A model generated the notes under the pieces. The model was not told where the DNA came from. It ran no database searches and was given only the letters and a program-made list of their open reading frames with translations. From an uncultured Bacteroidia bacterium (lineage in GTDB: Bacteria; Bacteroidota; Bacteroidia; Bacteroidales; Prolixibacteraceae), in NCBI GenBank assembly GCA_903907075.1, contig CAIVMQ010000113.1, positions 1 through 64,000 on the forward strand: a stretch of DNA of 64,000 nucleotides, given 5' to 3'. The translations under genes were made by a program, and so were the position numbers. Shown here piece after piece: positions 43,314-53,221 of the stretch; position 1 is the stretch's first letter; each line of letters begins with the position of its first letter.

Positions 43314-44591
43314 ATGCAAATCTACCGTTATCCCCTGTTTAATTCGTGGCCGGATATTACCAAACGTCCTTCAGCTGATTTCTCAGATAAACTAGAGACG
43401 GTTCGCAATGTGATGTCTAAGATTCGCGCTGAGGGAGATGCTGCAATTCGGAAGTTCACCTTGCAATTTGATCATGCAACGATTACTGATTTTAAGGTCT
43501 CTGCCGCTGAAATTGAAGAAGCTGAATTGTCCCTTTGCCTTGAATTAAAAAATGCGATTCAAACTGCAGCACAAAATATTGATATTTTTCATGTAGCTCA
43601 AAAATTCTCACCCAAAGTTATTGAAACAATGCCTGGTGTGAAGTGCTGGCAGAAAGCTGTTCCCATTGAACGGGTCGGATTGTATATTCCCGGAGGGTCA
43701 GCACCATTATTCTCAACAGTTTTAATGCTGGGTATTCCTGCTATGATTGCCGGATGTCGGAATGTTGTTTTATGCACGCCACCTGGCCGTGATGGGAAAG
43801 TTCATCCTGCCATACTTTTTGCTGCTTCCTTGTGTAAGATCTCTGAAATTTATAAAATTGGTGGTATGCAAGCTATTGGGGCTATGGCCTACGGATCAGA
43901 ATCTGTTCCTAAGGTGGATAAAATATTTGGTCCGGGTAATTCATGGGTTACAGCAGCAAAACAATTTATTGCAAATACAGAATGCGCCATTGATATGCCC
44001 GCTGGACCATCAGAGGTCGCTGTGATGGCTGATAGTACTGCGAATCCTGCCTTCGTTGCTGCCGATTTATTATCTCAAGCTGAACATGGTCCTGATAGTC
44101 AGGTAATTCTTGTTACTACAGAAGAGCAATTGATTAAAGATGTGGTAAAAGTTATGGGAAAGCAACTGAAAGCTCTTCCGAGGGCCGAAATTGCCGCTAA
44201 AGCATTAGAAAATAGTCGGGCTATTCTTGTTCGGGATGTAGAAGAAATGGTGGCTCTGATAAATTTCTATGCCCCAGAACATTTAATTATAGCAACCAAA
44301 GATGCCGGAGAACTCGCAGAACAGATCACGAATGCCGGCTCTGTATTTATTGGGAATTACACCCCTGAATGTGCAGGAGATTATGCCTCAGGGACTAATC
44401 ATACCTTGCCTACAAATGGTTGGGCAAAATCATTTAGCGGTATCGGATTGGATAGTTTTTGTAAGAAAATAACCTTTCAGGAGATTACCAAAGATGGAAT
44501 GGCCCTTTTGGGTCCTGTCATTGAGGTGATGGCTGAAGCAGAACAACTTTTTGCCCATAAAAATGCTGCAACTTTAAGGATGAAAAATTAG
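43314..44591 (+). CDS. hisD: Histidinol dehydrogenase
   Basis: Zinc- and NAD-dependent enzyme that carries out the last two oxidations of histidine synthesis. It has 425 residues. RVGLYIPGGSAPLFSTVLM, DKIFGPGNSWVTAAKQ and DMPAGPSEVAVMAD are family signatures; zinc/active-site histidines and acids lie in LLSQAEHGPDSQ and YAPEHLI. It follows hisG by 14 bases. Confidence 0.97.
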   Translation: MQIYRYPLFNSWPDITKRPSADFSDKLETVRNVMSKIRAEGDAAIRKFTLQFDHATITDFKVSAAEIEEAELSLCLELKNAIQTAAQNIDIFHVAQKFSPKVIETMPGVKCWQKAVPIERVGLYIPGGSAPLFSTVLMLGIPAMIAGCRNVVLCTPPGRDGKVHPAILFAASLCKISEIYKIGGMQAIGAMAYGSESVPKVDKIFGPGNSWVTAAKQFIANTECAIDMPAGPSEVAVMADSTANPAFVAADLLSQAEHGPDSQVILVTTEEQLIKDVVKVMGKQLKALPRAEIAAKALENSRAILVRDVEEMVALINFYAPEHLIIATKDAGELAEQITNAGSVFIGNYTPECAGDYASGTNHTLPTNGWAKSFSGIGLDSFCKKITFQEITKDGMALLGPVIEVMAEAEQLFAHKNAATLRMKN

Positions 44592-44636
44592 TTAACTACT
44601 GTTGCCAGGAAGTGCATTTAATCGAAATATGAATCA

Positions 44637-45674
44637 ATGAGTATAGATATTACCTTATTATTACGCGAAAATATTCGTAACCTAAAACCTTATTCCAGTG
44701 CACGGGATGAGTTTTCTGGTGATGCGGCAGTATTTCTTGATGCCAATGAGAATCCATTTAACACTCCGTGGAATCGTTATCCAGATCCTCATCATCGTCA
44801 ATTAAAGGAGCGGGTTTCTCAAATTAAGAAGGTGTTGGTTTCAAAAATATTCCTTGGTAATGGGAGTGACGAACCGATAGATTTACTTTTTCGTGCCTTT
44901 TGCGAACCGGGTAAAGACAACGTAGTATCTATTAATCCAACTTATGGAATGTACCGTGTTGCCGCTGATACGAATAATATCGAGGTGATCAATGTTCCCT
45001 TGGGTATTGACTATCTCCTCGATACCGAAGCTGTTCTTAAGGCTGTTAACTCAGATACCAAGATCATTTTTTTGTGCTCCCCCAATAATCCTACTGGTAA
45101 TGCTTTGGATCATAAGTCTATGATGCATATTATCACTGAGTTTAAGGGTTTAGTTGTTGTCGATGAGGCCTATATCGATTTTTGCCCTGAAAAATCTCTC
45201 CTTCCGTTACTTGATCATCATAGTAACCTGGTTATTCTTCAGACTTTCTCCAAAGCATGGGGCATGGCAGGACTCAGACTTGGAATGGCATTTGGTTCAC
45301 CTGAAATTATAGAGGTCCTCAGCCGAATTAAATATCCGTATAATCTGAATATTTTAACACAACATAAAGCTCTTGAGCTTTTGGCTAACGAACAGATTAA
45401 ATCAAAGTGGGTAACTACGATACTTAAAGAGCGTGACAAAATGGTCAAAAACTTATTAACCCTTCCTTTTGTCATAAAAGTATATAATTCGGATGCTAAT
45501 TTTATACTTGTAAAAATGGATGATCCACGCGGTATCTATAATTATCTTGTAGAAGAGAAAATTATTGTCAGAGATCGCTCTTCGATTGCACTCTGTAAAG
45601 GGTGCCTGAGAATTAGTATCGGTTCGCCTGAAGAAAATGCAACACTAATTGAGGTGCTCGAGCAATTGGTATGA
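44637..45674 (+). CDS. hisC: Histidinol-phosphate aminotransferase
   Basis: PLP enzyme of aminotransferase class I/II. It has 345 residues: GNGSDEPIDLLFRAFC (phosphate-side), CSPNNPTGN, VVDEAYIDF (Asp contacting PLP), QTFSKAWGMAGLRLG with the PLP lysine (near residue 206), and the C-terminal arginine region CLRISIGSPEEN. A 150-base AT-rich gap separates it from hisB, with no clear terminator. Confidence 0.96.
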   Translation: MSIDITLLLRENIRNLKPYSSARDEFSGDAAVFLDANENPFNTPWNRYPDPHHRQLKERVSQIKKVLVSKIFLGNGSDEPIDLLFRAFCEPGKDNVVSINPTYGMYRVAADTNNIEVINVPLGIDYLLDTEAVLKAVNSDTKIIFLCSPNNPTGNALDHKSMMHIITEFKGLVVVDEAYIDFCPEKSLLPLLDHHSNLVILQTFSKAWGMAGLRLGMAFGSPEIIEVLSRIKYPYNLNILTQHKALELLANEQIKSKWVTTILKERDKMVKNLLTLPFVIKVYNSDANFILVKMDDPRGIYNYLVEEKIIVRDRSSIALCKGCLRISIGSPEENATLIEVLEQLV

Positions 45675-45827
45675 TTAAAGTACTGTTGATTAGTTTGTTT
45701 TTAATATTTTTAAGTGTTTTTAAATTAGTTTTATAATACGATTTTTCTGGTGGCGATTTCTTATCTTTAAAAGACTGAGATTTTATAGTCCCCCTGATTT
45801 TATGTTAAAGAGAAATATCAGTTAAAG

Positions 45828-46952
45828 ATGAAGAAGTTACTTTTTATTGATCGCGATGGAACATTGATCGTTGAGCCAATCTCGAATATGCAGGTTGATT
45901 CACTAGAGAAACTCGAATATATTCCCGGTGTTTTTCGGAACTTATATAATATTCAAAAATATCTTGATTTTGAATTGGTGATAGTTACCAATCAAGATGG
46001 ATTAGGAACTCCTATATTTCCCGAAGATAGTTTCTGGCCTGCACATAATGCAATGCTTAGAGCCTTTGAAAATGAAGGTATTAGCTTTACTAAAATCCAT
46101 ATCGACGAAAATTTTCCGGAAGCTAACTCACCTAATCGCAAACCGGGTACAGGAATGTTGACTGAATATTTTTCATCGGATTACGATCTAGCTAACTCTT
46201 TTGTTATTGGTGATCGATTGACAGATGTCGAATTAGCTAAGAATTTGGGATCTAAAGGTATTTATTTTATCGCTGAAGAAAATGCGAGTAAATTAGTAGA
46301 CAATGGACTTGAAGACCATTGCGCCATAATTACTGATAGCTGGGATGTGGTTTTCAATTATTTGGTTATGCGTGAGCGAACAGCTACGATAAACAGAAAA
46401 ACTTCTGAAACAGATATCTTTATTGAGTTAAAGCTAGATGGAACAGGTAAATGTGATATTCATACCGGGTTATCATTTTTTGATCATATGCTTGATCAGA
46501 TCGGACGCCATTCGGGATGCGATCTAACCATTAAAGTGAATGGAGATCTGGCTGTAGACGAGCATCATACTATCGAAGATACCGGAATCGCTTTAGGTGA
46601 GGCAATCCGTAAAGCACTCGGTGATAAGCGAGGAATTGAACGCTATGGCTATTGTTTACCTATGGATGACTGTTTAGCTCAGGTGGCGCTTGATTTTGGA
46701 GGAAGGCCATGGATCGTTTGGGATGCGGAATTTAAACGTGATAAAGTTGGAGATATGCCTACCGAGATGTTTTTCCATTTTTTTAAATCGTTGTCTGATT
46801 CATCGCTCGCTAATTTGAATATTCAAGCCCAAGGAAATAACGAACATCATAAAATTGAGGGCATCTTTAAAGCATTTGCCCGTGCCATGAAAATGGCGAT
46901 ACGAAAAGATCCTTTCGTACAATCACTTCCAAGTACCAAAGGGGTACTCTAA
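45828..46952 (+). CDS. hisB: Bifunctional histidinol-phosphatase / imidazoleglycerol-phosphate dehydratase
   Basis: A 374-residue fusion. The N-terminal HAD phosphatase (residues 1-~165) has the DxD motif [12 protein letters not shown] and [16 protein letters not shown]. The C-terminal dehydratase has the metal-ligand repeats [16 protein letters not shown] and [17 protein letters not shown], then [16 protein letters not shown]. This is the E. coli-type fusion, also general in Bacteroidota, so no separate hisN is needed. Confidence 0.96.
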   Translation: MKKLLFIDRDGTLIVEPISNMQVDSLEKLEYIPGVFRNLYNIQKYLDFELVIVTNQDGLGTPIFPEDSFWPAHNAMLRAFENEGISFTKIHIDENFPEANSPNRKPGTGMLTEYFSSDYDLANSFVIGDRLTDVELAKNLGSKGIYFIAEENASKLVDNGLEDHCAIITDSWDVVFNYLVMRERTATINRKTSETDIFIELKLDGTGKCDIHTGLSFFDHMLDQIGRHSGCDLTIKVNGDLAVDEHHTIEDTGIALGEAIRKALGDKRGIERYGYCLPMDDCLAQVALDFGGRPWIVWDAEFKRDKVGDMPTEMFFHFFKSLSDSSLANLNIQAQGNNEHHKIEGIFKAFARAMKMAIRKDPFVQSLPSTKGVL

Positions 46953-46987
46953 ATTTAAGTTAGACTTTCAACATATTATTTGAGAAA

Positions 46988-47872
46988 ATGCAATCGATAC
47001 ATACCAATACAGGAGTTACTAATACTGCTATTTTACTCATTTATTGTCAGGATAAACAGGGTATTTTGGCTTCTGTGACTGAGTTTCTAAATGAAAATCA
47101 TGGTAATATTATTTATCTAGATCAACATGTCGATCATGAAGAGGGTTTGTTTTATATGCGCGTTGAATGGGAATTGGATAAATTTGCAATTCCTCGGGAG
47201 AAAATATCAGACTATTTTGAAACACTAATTGCCCGTAAGTTTGGGATTAAATTCGCACTCCATTTCTCAGATAAAAAACCTAGAATGGCACTCTTCGTAT
47301 CTAAAATGTCGCACTGTCTCTTTGATATCTTATCGCGATATATCGGTGGTGACTGGGAAACAGAGATCCCCTTGATTATTAGTAATCATGAGACCCTTAG
47401 ACCTATCGCAGCCCGTTTTGGAATTGATTTTCATCTGATTCAAAAGAACGAAAAAAATAAGGCTGATCAAGAACAGCTCGAACTTGATCTACTTAATGAA
47501 TACGCAATTGATTTTGTAGTTCTTGCTCGTTATATGCAAGTACTCTCTGATCAGTTTGTTTCTAATTATCCGAATAGAATTATCAATATCCACCACTCTT
47601 TTTTACCGGCGTTTGCAGGTGCAAAACCCTATCATGCGGCACATCAACGCGGGGTTAAGATTATTGGAGCTACAAGTCATTATGTAACCGCAGATCTTGA
47701 TGCTGGTCCTATAATTGCCCAGGATGTTGTCAGAATCTCGCACATCGATTCTGTCGAGAGTTTGGTCCGCAAAGGGCGCGATCTGGAGAAGATTGTACTT
47801 AGCGAAGCTGTATATAAACATCTTCAGAGAAAAATCCTGGTTTATAATAATAGAACGGTGGTTTTTAATTAA
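46988..47872 (+). CDS. purU: Formyltetrahydrofolate deformylase
   Basis: Hydrolyses 10-formyl-THF to THF and formate. The 294-residue protein has an N-terminal ACT-like domain (LLIYCQDKQGILASVTEFL) and a formyltransferase domain with the catalytic segment INIHHSFLPAFAGAKPYHAAHQRGVKIIGATSHYVTADLDAGPIIAQD. Its place inside the his operon makes metabolic sense, since histidine synthesis releases AICAR whose reuse consumes formyl-folate; the link is inference. Confidence 0.94.
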   Translation: MQSIHTNTGVTNTAILLIYCQDKQGILASVTEFLNENHGNIIYLDQHVDHEEGLFYMRVEWELDKFAIPREKISDYFETLIARKFGIKFALHFSDKKPRMALFVSKMSHCLFDILSRYIGGDWETEIPLIISNHETLRPIAARFGIDFHLIQKNEKNKADQEQLELDLLNEYAIDFVVLARYMQVLSDQFVSNYPNRIINIHHSFLPAFAGAKPYHAAHQRGVKIIGATSHYVTADLDAGPIIAQDVVRISHIDSVESLVRKGRDLEKIVLSEAVYKHLQRKILVYNNRTVVFN

Positions 47873-47883
47873 AAATAAAATGT

Positions 47884-48447
47884 ATGAAAAGCCTTTTACG
47901 AAATCATGCGTTGGCCGGTTTCCTGGGAGTACTGCTTTTTACAAACCTTTTTGCACAATCGTCGGTGGAAATTCCAAAACAGGAAATTCCTCAGGAATAT
48001 GAGTTTACTGCTAAAATTGGAGATGAAATACCGGAATTTACTCTTACCCTATCTAATGGTAAGAAAGTCTCCTCAAATGAATGGAGAGGCAAAGTAGTTA
48101 TGCTTCAGTTTACAGCTAGCTGGTGCGGTATTTGTCGAAAGGAAATTCCTTTTATACAAAGAGATATCTGGGCGAAATTTAAACGAAATACTGGTTTCTT
48201 ACTCTTCGGCGTAGACAGAGATGAGCCTCTCGAGAAAGTTAAAAACTATCAGAAAGAGATGAATATCGATTATCCTTTGGCTGTGGATCAAAATGCAGAA
48301 GTTTTTTCTCTTTTTGCTGATAAAAAAGCCGGGGTAACTAGAAATATTCTTATTAATAGGGAAGGGAAAATAGTTTATATGACCCGACTGTTTAAAGAGA
48401 ATGAATTTAGGGAGATGGTTGAAATGATCGGACTACTGTTGAAATAA
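47884..48447 (+). CDS. TlpA-like thioredoxin-fold protein in the his operon
   Basis: A 187-residue exported protein with a signal peptide (MKSLLRNHALAGFLGVLLFTNLFAQ) and a TlpA/peroxiredoxin-like thioredoxin domain. Active site WCGICRKE near residue 81, in the context VMLQFTASWCGIC. It is 11 bases after purU and 38 before hisH, on the same strand, so it is probably co-transcribed with the his genes. No role in histidine synthesis is known for such a periplasmic redox protein. Confidence 0.88.
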   Translation: MKSLLRNHALAGFLGVLLFTNLFAQSSVEIPKQEIPQEYEFTAKIGDEIPEFTLTLSNGKKVSSNEWRGKVVMLQFTASWCGICRKEIPFIQRDIWAKFKRNTGFLLFGVDRDEPLEKVKNYQKEMNIDYPLAVDQNAEVFSLFADKKAGVTRNILINREGKIVYMTRLFKENEFREMVEMIGLLLK

Positions 48448-48485
48448 TTCCAGTATCCTGATAAATGGGTAAACAACAAATTTAA

Positions 48486-49085
48486 ATGAAGATTGTAATT
48501 ATAAAATACAACGCCGGAAATATCCGGTCGGTAGACTTTGCGCTGCAACGATTAGGTGTTTCTGCACTTATATCTGATAATGCTCAGGAGATAAGAAGTG
48601 CCGATCGGGTTATTTTCCCAGGAGTGGGAGAAGCTTCAACGACTATGGAATTTCTTATTCATCATAAACTAGATACCCTGATCCGTGATTTAAAACAACC
48701 TGTCTTAGGGATTTGTCTGGGACTTCAATTGATGTGTACCCATTCCGAAGAGGGAGACACATCGTGCCTGGGTATCTTTCCGGAAAAAGTTAAAAAATTT
48801 GTTAGTCTCCCTAATCAATTATCTGAATTGAAAATACCACATATGGGATGGAATAACCTAAAGGAATTAAAATCTCCTCTTTTTAAAGCTATTAACGAGG
48901 AAGATTACTTCTATTTTGTTCACTCTTTTTACGCCACAACCGGTGTTGATACAGCTGCTATTTGTGACTATCTAATCCCTTTCAGTGCAGCGCTGCAGCG
49001 TGATAATTTCTATGCTACACAGTTTCATCCCGAGAAAAGTGGTAAGACAGGTGCAAAAATTCTTGAAAATTTCATAAACTTATAA
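48486..49085 (+). CDS. hisH: Imidazole glycerol phosphate synthase, glutaminase subunit
   Basis: Class I amidotransferase that supplies ammonia to HisF. It has 199 residues, nucleophile Cys in [17 protein letters not shown] (near residue 78), [15 protein letters not shown], and the His-Glu pair in TQFHPEKSG. It is 14 bases upstream of hisA. Confidence 0.96.
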   Translation: MKIVIIKYNAGNIRSVDFALQRLGVSALISDNAQEIRSADRVIFPGVGEASTTMEFLIHHKLDTLIRDLKQPVLGICLGLQLMCTHSEEGDTSCLGIFPEKVKKFVSLPNQLSELKIPHMGWNNLKELKSPLFKAINEEDYFYFVHSFYATTGVDTAAICDYLIPFSAALQRDNFYATQFHPEKSGKTGAKILENFINL

Positions 49086-49099
49086 AGCTGATATTTAAG

Positions 49100-49825
49100 A
49101 TGATCGAGATTATTCCCGCTATAGATATCATTGATGGAAAGTGTGTTCGACTGAGCCAGGGTGACTACGAGCAGAAAATTATTTACAATGAAAATCCGTT
49201 AGAAGTAGCCAAGATGTTTGAAGATGCTGGTCTTAAACGATTACACCTTGTCGATCTCGATGGAGCAAAAGCTCATCATATTGTTAATCAGGATGTTTTG
49301 CATTTGATTGCCACAAAAACAAACCTGATTATTGATTTTGGCGGTGGACTAAAATCTGATGAGGATTTAAAAATTGCATTCGAATCAGGAGCAACGATGG
49401 TTACAGGAGGTAGCATTGCCGTAAAATCTCCTGAAGTTTTTATGCGATGGATCGAAAAGTATGGAGCAGATCAAATAATCTTAGGAGCCGATGCCAAAAA
49501 TGAGATGATCGCTGTCTCAGGATGGCAAGAGTCGACAGGAACTGACATTTTTACTTTTATAAATGAATGGCATTCCAGAGGAATATCGAAGATTATTAGC
49601 ACCGACATTAACCGCGATGGAATGTTACAAGGGGCGTCCACAGAATTATACATTAAGATTTTAAGTGCTTTTCCGGATACTTATCTTATTGCCAGTGGAG
49701 GAGTAAGTTCTATGATAGATATTGTGGAGCTTCAGAATGCAGGAATACCTGCTGTAATAACAGGAAAGGCAATCTATGAAGGTCGGATATCAATGACAGA
49801 AATAGAAAATTTTATCCGCGGGTAG
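49100..49825 (+). CDS. hisA: ProFAR isomerase (HisA)
   Basis: TIM-barrel Amadori isomerase. It has 241 residues, with the catalytic aspartates in [19 protein letters not shown] (N-terminal half) and [13 protein letters not shown] (C-terminal half). Phosphate-binding loops are [11 protein letters not shown] and [10 protein letters not shown]. Confidence 0.96.
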   Translation: MIEIIPAIDIIDGKCVRLSQGDYEQKIIYNENPLEVAKMFEDAGLKRLHLVDLDGAKAHHIVNQDVLHLIATKTNLIIDFGGGLKSDEDLKIAFESGATMVTGGSIAVKSPEVFMRWIEKYGADQIILGADAKNEMIAVSGWQESTGTDIFTFINEWHSRGISKIISTDINRDGMLQGASTELYIKILSAFPDTYLIASGGVSSMIDIVELQNAGIPAVITGKAIYEGRISMTEIENFIRG

Positions 49826-49909
49826 AAGAGATGAAAAAGGTTTTACGATTGTTCAACTTTTTTAATGATGAAAGCCTACCGGCTTCTTACTTATTTATTC
49901 TTTCTTAAT

Positions 49910-50662
49910 ATGCTTGCAAAACGTATAATACCATGCCTTGATATCCGAGACGGCCAGACGGTTAAAGGGGTTAACTTTGTGAATATTATTAATGTGGGGG
50001 ATCCTGTTGAGCTTGGAAAGCTATACGCGGAACAGGGAGCCGATGAATTGGTCTTTCTCGATATCACAGCAACTCACGAGGGTAGAAAAACTTTTGTGGA
50101 ACTGGTGAAGCGCATAGCTCTTAATTTAGATATTCCTTTCACTGTAGGCGGCGGTATCAGCGAGATTCGTGATGCTGAGGCTCTCTTGGCTGCAGGTGCT
50201 GATAAAATCTCGATTAACTCCTCTGCTGTGCGGAATCCTCAATTGATCGATGATCTTGCCCGTAATTTTGGTAGTCAGTTCGTTGTTGTGGCTATTGATG
50301 CTCTTGAGACTGATAGTCATTGGACTGTAACTGTTAATGGTGGGCGTATACCTACCGACAAAGAACTTTTCTCATGGGCAAAGGAGGCCGAAAATAGAGG
50401 AGCCGGTGAAATTCTGTTTACCTCAATGAACCACGACGGCACGAAAAATGGTTTTGCCAATGAGGAATTAGCTCTCCTGTCCGAAAACTTGACAATTCCT
50501 CTCATTGCTTCTGGTGGGGCTGGAAGTATGGAACATTTTGCAGAGGTGTTTACCTTAGGAAAAGCGGATGCTGGTTTAGCAGCTAGTATTTTCCATTTTC
50601 ATGAAATTGCCATTCCCGATCTAAAGCATTACCTTCGCGATCGCGGAATTTGTGTGAGATAA
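49910..50662 (+). CDS. hisF: Imidazole glycerol phosphate synthase, cyclase subunit
   Basis: TIM-barrel synthase that makes IGP and AICAR. The family N terminus is [20 protein letters not shown], so I start at the ATG at 49910 (250 aa) and not at the ORF-track start 45 bases upstream, which adds a hydrophobic stretch foreign to HisF. Further motifs: [42 protein letters not shown] and [12 protein letters not shown]. The Asn in SMNHDG is also found in E. coli HisF, so it is not an anomaly. Confidence 0.95.
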   Translation: MLAKRIIPCLDIRDGQTVKGVNFVNIINVGDPVELGKLYAEQGADELVFLDITATHEGRKTFVELVKRIALNLDIPFTVGGGISEIRDAEALLAAGADKISINSSAVRNPQLIDDLARNFGSQFVVVAIDALETDSHWTVTVNGGRIPTDKELFSWAKEAENRGAGEILFTSMNHDGTKNGFANEELALLSENLTIPLIASGGAGSMEHFAEVFTLGKADAGLAASIFHFHEIAIPDLKHYLRDRGICVR

Positions 50663-50849
50663 GATACTCAATCCCGAATAAAGTCTGCTCTACCATCCTG
50701 TGTTAGGGGTTGCAGACAGGGCCGAAGATTTCAATGGCGATATGTTAGCTCTTAATCTGGAGCATACTGGTTTCGCTAAAGAGGTTTTATAAGTTATTAA
50801 ATGATAATTTAAATCATTACCCCTGGTAATTAAAAATACGATTAACGAT

Positions 50850-51449
50850 ATGGAACTTAATTTCAATAAACTGACAGGCGATCTTCTTCCTGCTGTTATT
50901 CAGGATAATACAACAGGCAAAGTTTTGATGCTTGGGTTTATGAATCGCGAAGCTTACGATAAAACGGTAGCTACGAACTTAGTTACCTTCTTTAGTAGGA
51001 CAAAAAATCGGCTTTGGACAAAGGGTGAGGAATCTGGTAATTTTCTAAACGTTGTTTCTATTCAGTCAGATTGTGATCAAGATACTCTTTTAATCAAGGT
51101 TAATCCCGTAGGTCAGGTTTGCCATACTGGTACAGATACTTGTTGGGGCGAAGTGAATAAAGGAGAGGATATTTTATTTCTTAAACAACTTCAGGATTTT
51201 ATCGATCAGCGTAAGCGTGAAATGCCTAAAGGTTCCTATACAACCTCACTTTTTGAAGATGGGATATCAAGAATGGCTCAGAAAGTTGGTGAAGAGGCTG
51301 TCGAGACAGTTATTGAAGCGATGGCAAATAATGATGAGCGTTTGCTTTACGAAGCCTCCGACCTTGTTTACCATCTCATTGTGCTTTTGTCTCACAAAGG
51401 GTATCGGATTGAAGATTTAGCTCGTGAGCTAAAGAAAAGACATAAATAA
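50850..51449 (+). CDS. hisIE: Phosphoribosyl-AMP cyclohydrolase / phosphoribosyl-ATP pyrophosphatase
   Basis: A 199-residue fusion for steps two and three. The HisI part (1-~110) has VLMLGFMNREAY, FFSRTKNRLWTKGEESGN and the zinc cysteines in SDCDQDT and VCHTGTDTCW. The HisE part (from about 115) has SYTTSLFEDGISRMAQKVGEEAVETVIEAM. It is separated from hisF by 187 bases of non-coding or remnant sequence and completes the set of his genes. Confidence 0.96.
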   Translation: MELNFNKLTGDLLPAVIQDNTTGKVLMLGFMNREAYDKTVATNLVTFFSRTKNRLWTKGEESGNFLNVVSIQSDCDQDTLLIKVNPVGQVCHTGTDTCWGEVNKGEDILFLKQLQDFIDQRKREMPKGSYTTSLFEDGISRMAQKVGEEAVETVIEAMANNDERLLYEASDLVYHLIVLLSHKGYRIEDLARELKKRHK

Positions 51450-51544
51450 ACGTCGACTTCAATTCGCAATTCAATAGGTTTTCTAAAACCTTTTTGTCTT
51501 GATCTTTATGGATTCAACTTTTACCAGTAATCCCACTATTTAGT

Positions 51545-52408
51545 ATGATTAAATTTAGACTTTTTGTAAATCTGGGAGTGGCGGTCTCCATAGTCCTATT
51601 CCTATCTGCTTCTGATTTAATAGCTAGTGTTCGTATCACCGATAACGATAAATCGTTACTTCAGGATAAACTGAATAGATTTTCAGCTAAGGGAACCCTT
51701 CCAACAGCTGCTCTATTCCTTGCTGTAGGTCTTGATTTTATTGGGACTCCCTATGTGGGTAAAACGCTCGATCGCACTATGGAAGAGAATCTTGTGGTTA
51801 ATCTGCAGGAATTCGATTGTACAACTTTTGTTGAGAGTACTCTTGCAATCACACTTGCACTTAAGAGTGGCCACCCCACATTGGAAAATTTTCTGGAACA
51901 ACTGCAGAAGATTAGGTATCGTAGTGGTTCACTTAATGGCTATACTAGCCGTTTGCACTACTTTAGCGAATGGATGACCGACAATCAAGGCAAAGGTTTA
52001 GTAAAGGATGTTTCTTCACTTCTGGGTGGAGTTAACATTCCGATTTCTCTTAACTTCATGGGTAATCATCCCGATTTCTATCCGCAGTTAAAAGATAACC
52101 CAACACTTATAAGTCAAATTAAATTGATTGAGAAGAATATCTCTTCTCATAATTATTCGTTTATTCCGAAGGAGCAGTTAAGTTTTTATGAGGATAAGCT
52201 ATTAGACGGAGATATTGTAGCATTAACAACTCGTATTTCGGGATTAGATGTGTCTCATCTTGGAATCATTTTTAAGAAAGACGGGAAAACATTTCTTCTA
52301 AATGCCTCCTCAGTTTTGGGGAGTGTGTCAATAACCCCAAAATCTCTTGGTGAATACCTGAATGGCTCTAAAAATGTTACCGGAATATTCGTCGTTAGGG
52401 TCAACTAA
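51545..52408 (+). CDS. DUF1460 N-acetylmuramoyl-L-alanine amidase-like protein
   Basis: A 287-residue secreted cysteine-amidase-like protein. An N-terminal hydrophobic signal segment (LFVNLGVAVSIVLFLSASDLIA) precedes the DUF1460 domain, with the nucleophile motif LQEFDCTTFVES (near residue 93) and histidine in SRLHYFSEW; a late LDVSHLGIIFK may complete the site. Bacteroidota members of this family cut peptidoglycan between MurNAc and L-Ala. It follows hisIE by about 95 bases and is probably separate. Confidence 0.85.
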   Translation: MIKFRLFVNLGVAVSIVLFLSASDLIASVRITDNDKSLLQDKLNRFSAKGTLPTAALFLAVGLDFIGTPYVGKTLDRTMEENLVVNLQEFDCTTFVESTLAITLALKSGHPTLENFLEQLQKIRYRSGSLNGYTSRLHYFSEWMTDNQGKGLVKDVSSLLGGVNIPISLNFMGNHPDFYPQLKDNPTLISQIKLIEKNISSHNYSFIPKEQLSFYEDKLLDGDIVALTTRISGLDVSHLGIIFKKDGKTFLLNASSVLGSVSITPKSLGEYLNGSKNVTGIFVVRVN

Positions 52409-52531
52409 ATATGGGGGTTTATTTGAACAGTCCATTTTAATTAACTTTTATTTAATATACATTTCAAAACTATTTTTAACGATACGTGTAGTTAGATTAG
52501 TTATTAATTTAAAAATCAAAAAAAAGATCAC

Positions 52532-53161
52532 ATGGATATTATTTCTCGTTTGAATACTCGTTATGCAACGAAAGCTTTCGATGCTTCTAAAAAAGTTCCT
52601 GCGGCTGAGATGGATCAGCTTTTGGAGGCTATCCGTCTCTCTGCCTCATCTTACGGCTTACAACCCTATAAAGTGTTGTTGGTAGAAAATCCTGAAATCA
52701 GAGCTGAGCTGCGTAGTGCTGCTTATGGTCAGTCACAGATTACTGATTCTTCTGCAGTGCTTGTATTTGCTGCCAATACAGCTATTAACGTAGAGACCAT
52801 AGATCAATTTGTCAATATGGTTTCTGAAATTCGCAATGTACCTAAGGAAGCTCTATCTTCTTTTGGTGATATGATGAAAGGTTCTCTGCAAAATATGAGT
52901 GAGGATCAGATTGAAATATGGGTTTCTAAACAAGCCTATATTGCCCTTGGTTACGGACTTGTTTCTGCCGCTGTTCTTGGAATCGATACTTGCCCAATGG
53001 AAGGCTTTAATGGCCCTGAATTCGATCGGATTCTGGGTCTTGAAAAACTAGGACTTAAATCTAAAGTTGTCCTTGCTGTTGGTTACCGCTCAGCAGAAGA
53101 TCAGTATCAGCATCTGGCTAAGGTAAGGTATAAAAAAGAGGATTTATTCCTTAAGTTTTAA
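52532..53161 (+). CDS. Nitroreductase-family NAD(P)H-dependent flavoprotein
   Basis: A 209-residue NfsB/dihydropteridine-reductase-like enzyme. FMN-binding segments are LNTRYATKAFDASK at the N terminus and LSASSYGLQPYKVLLV. ALGYGLVSAAVLGIDTCPMEGF lies over the flavin and AVGYRSAEDQYQHLAKVRY is near the C terminus. The substrate is unknown. It ends at a very strong terminator shared with gltD. Confidence 0.9.
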   Translation: MDIISRLNTRYATKAFDASKKVPAAEMDQLLEAIRLSASSYGLQPYKVLLVENPEIRAELRSAAYGQSQITDSSAVLVFAANTAINVETIDQFVNMVSEIRNVPKEALSSFGDMMKGSLQNMSEDQIEIWVSKQAYIALGYGLVSAAVLGIDTCPMEGFNGPEFDRILGLEKLGLKSKVVLAVGYRSAEDQYQHLAKVRYKKEDLFLKF

Positions 53162-53162
53162 C

Positions 53163-53196
53163 AAAAAAGGACCGGTCAGCTGACCGGTCCTTTTTT
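53163..53196. terminator. Bidirectional terminator between the nitroreductase and gltD
   Basis: A6-GGACCGGTCAGCTGACCGGTCC-T6 is a perfect 34-base palindrome lying between two convergent genes and works on both strands. Confidence 0.92.
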
Positions 53197-53221
53197 ATAT
53201 ACCTTATACTAGTTTTACGTT

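Noticed and set aside
49865-49909. Upstream start of hisF
   Set aside because: It adds 15 hydrophobic residues before the conserved [15 protein letters not shown] beginning of HisF.
50401-50480. Asn instead of Asp in the HisF catalytic loop (SMNHDG)
   Set aside because: The same Asn occurs in E. coli HisF, so it is normal variation.
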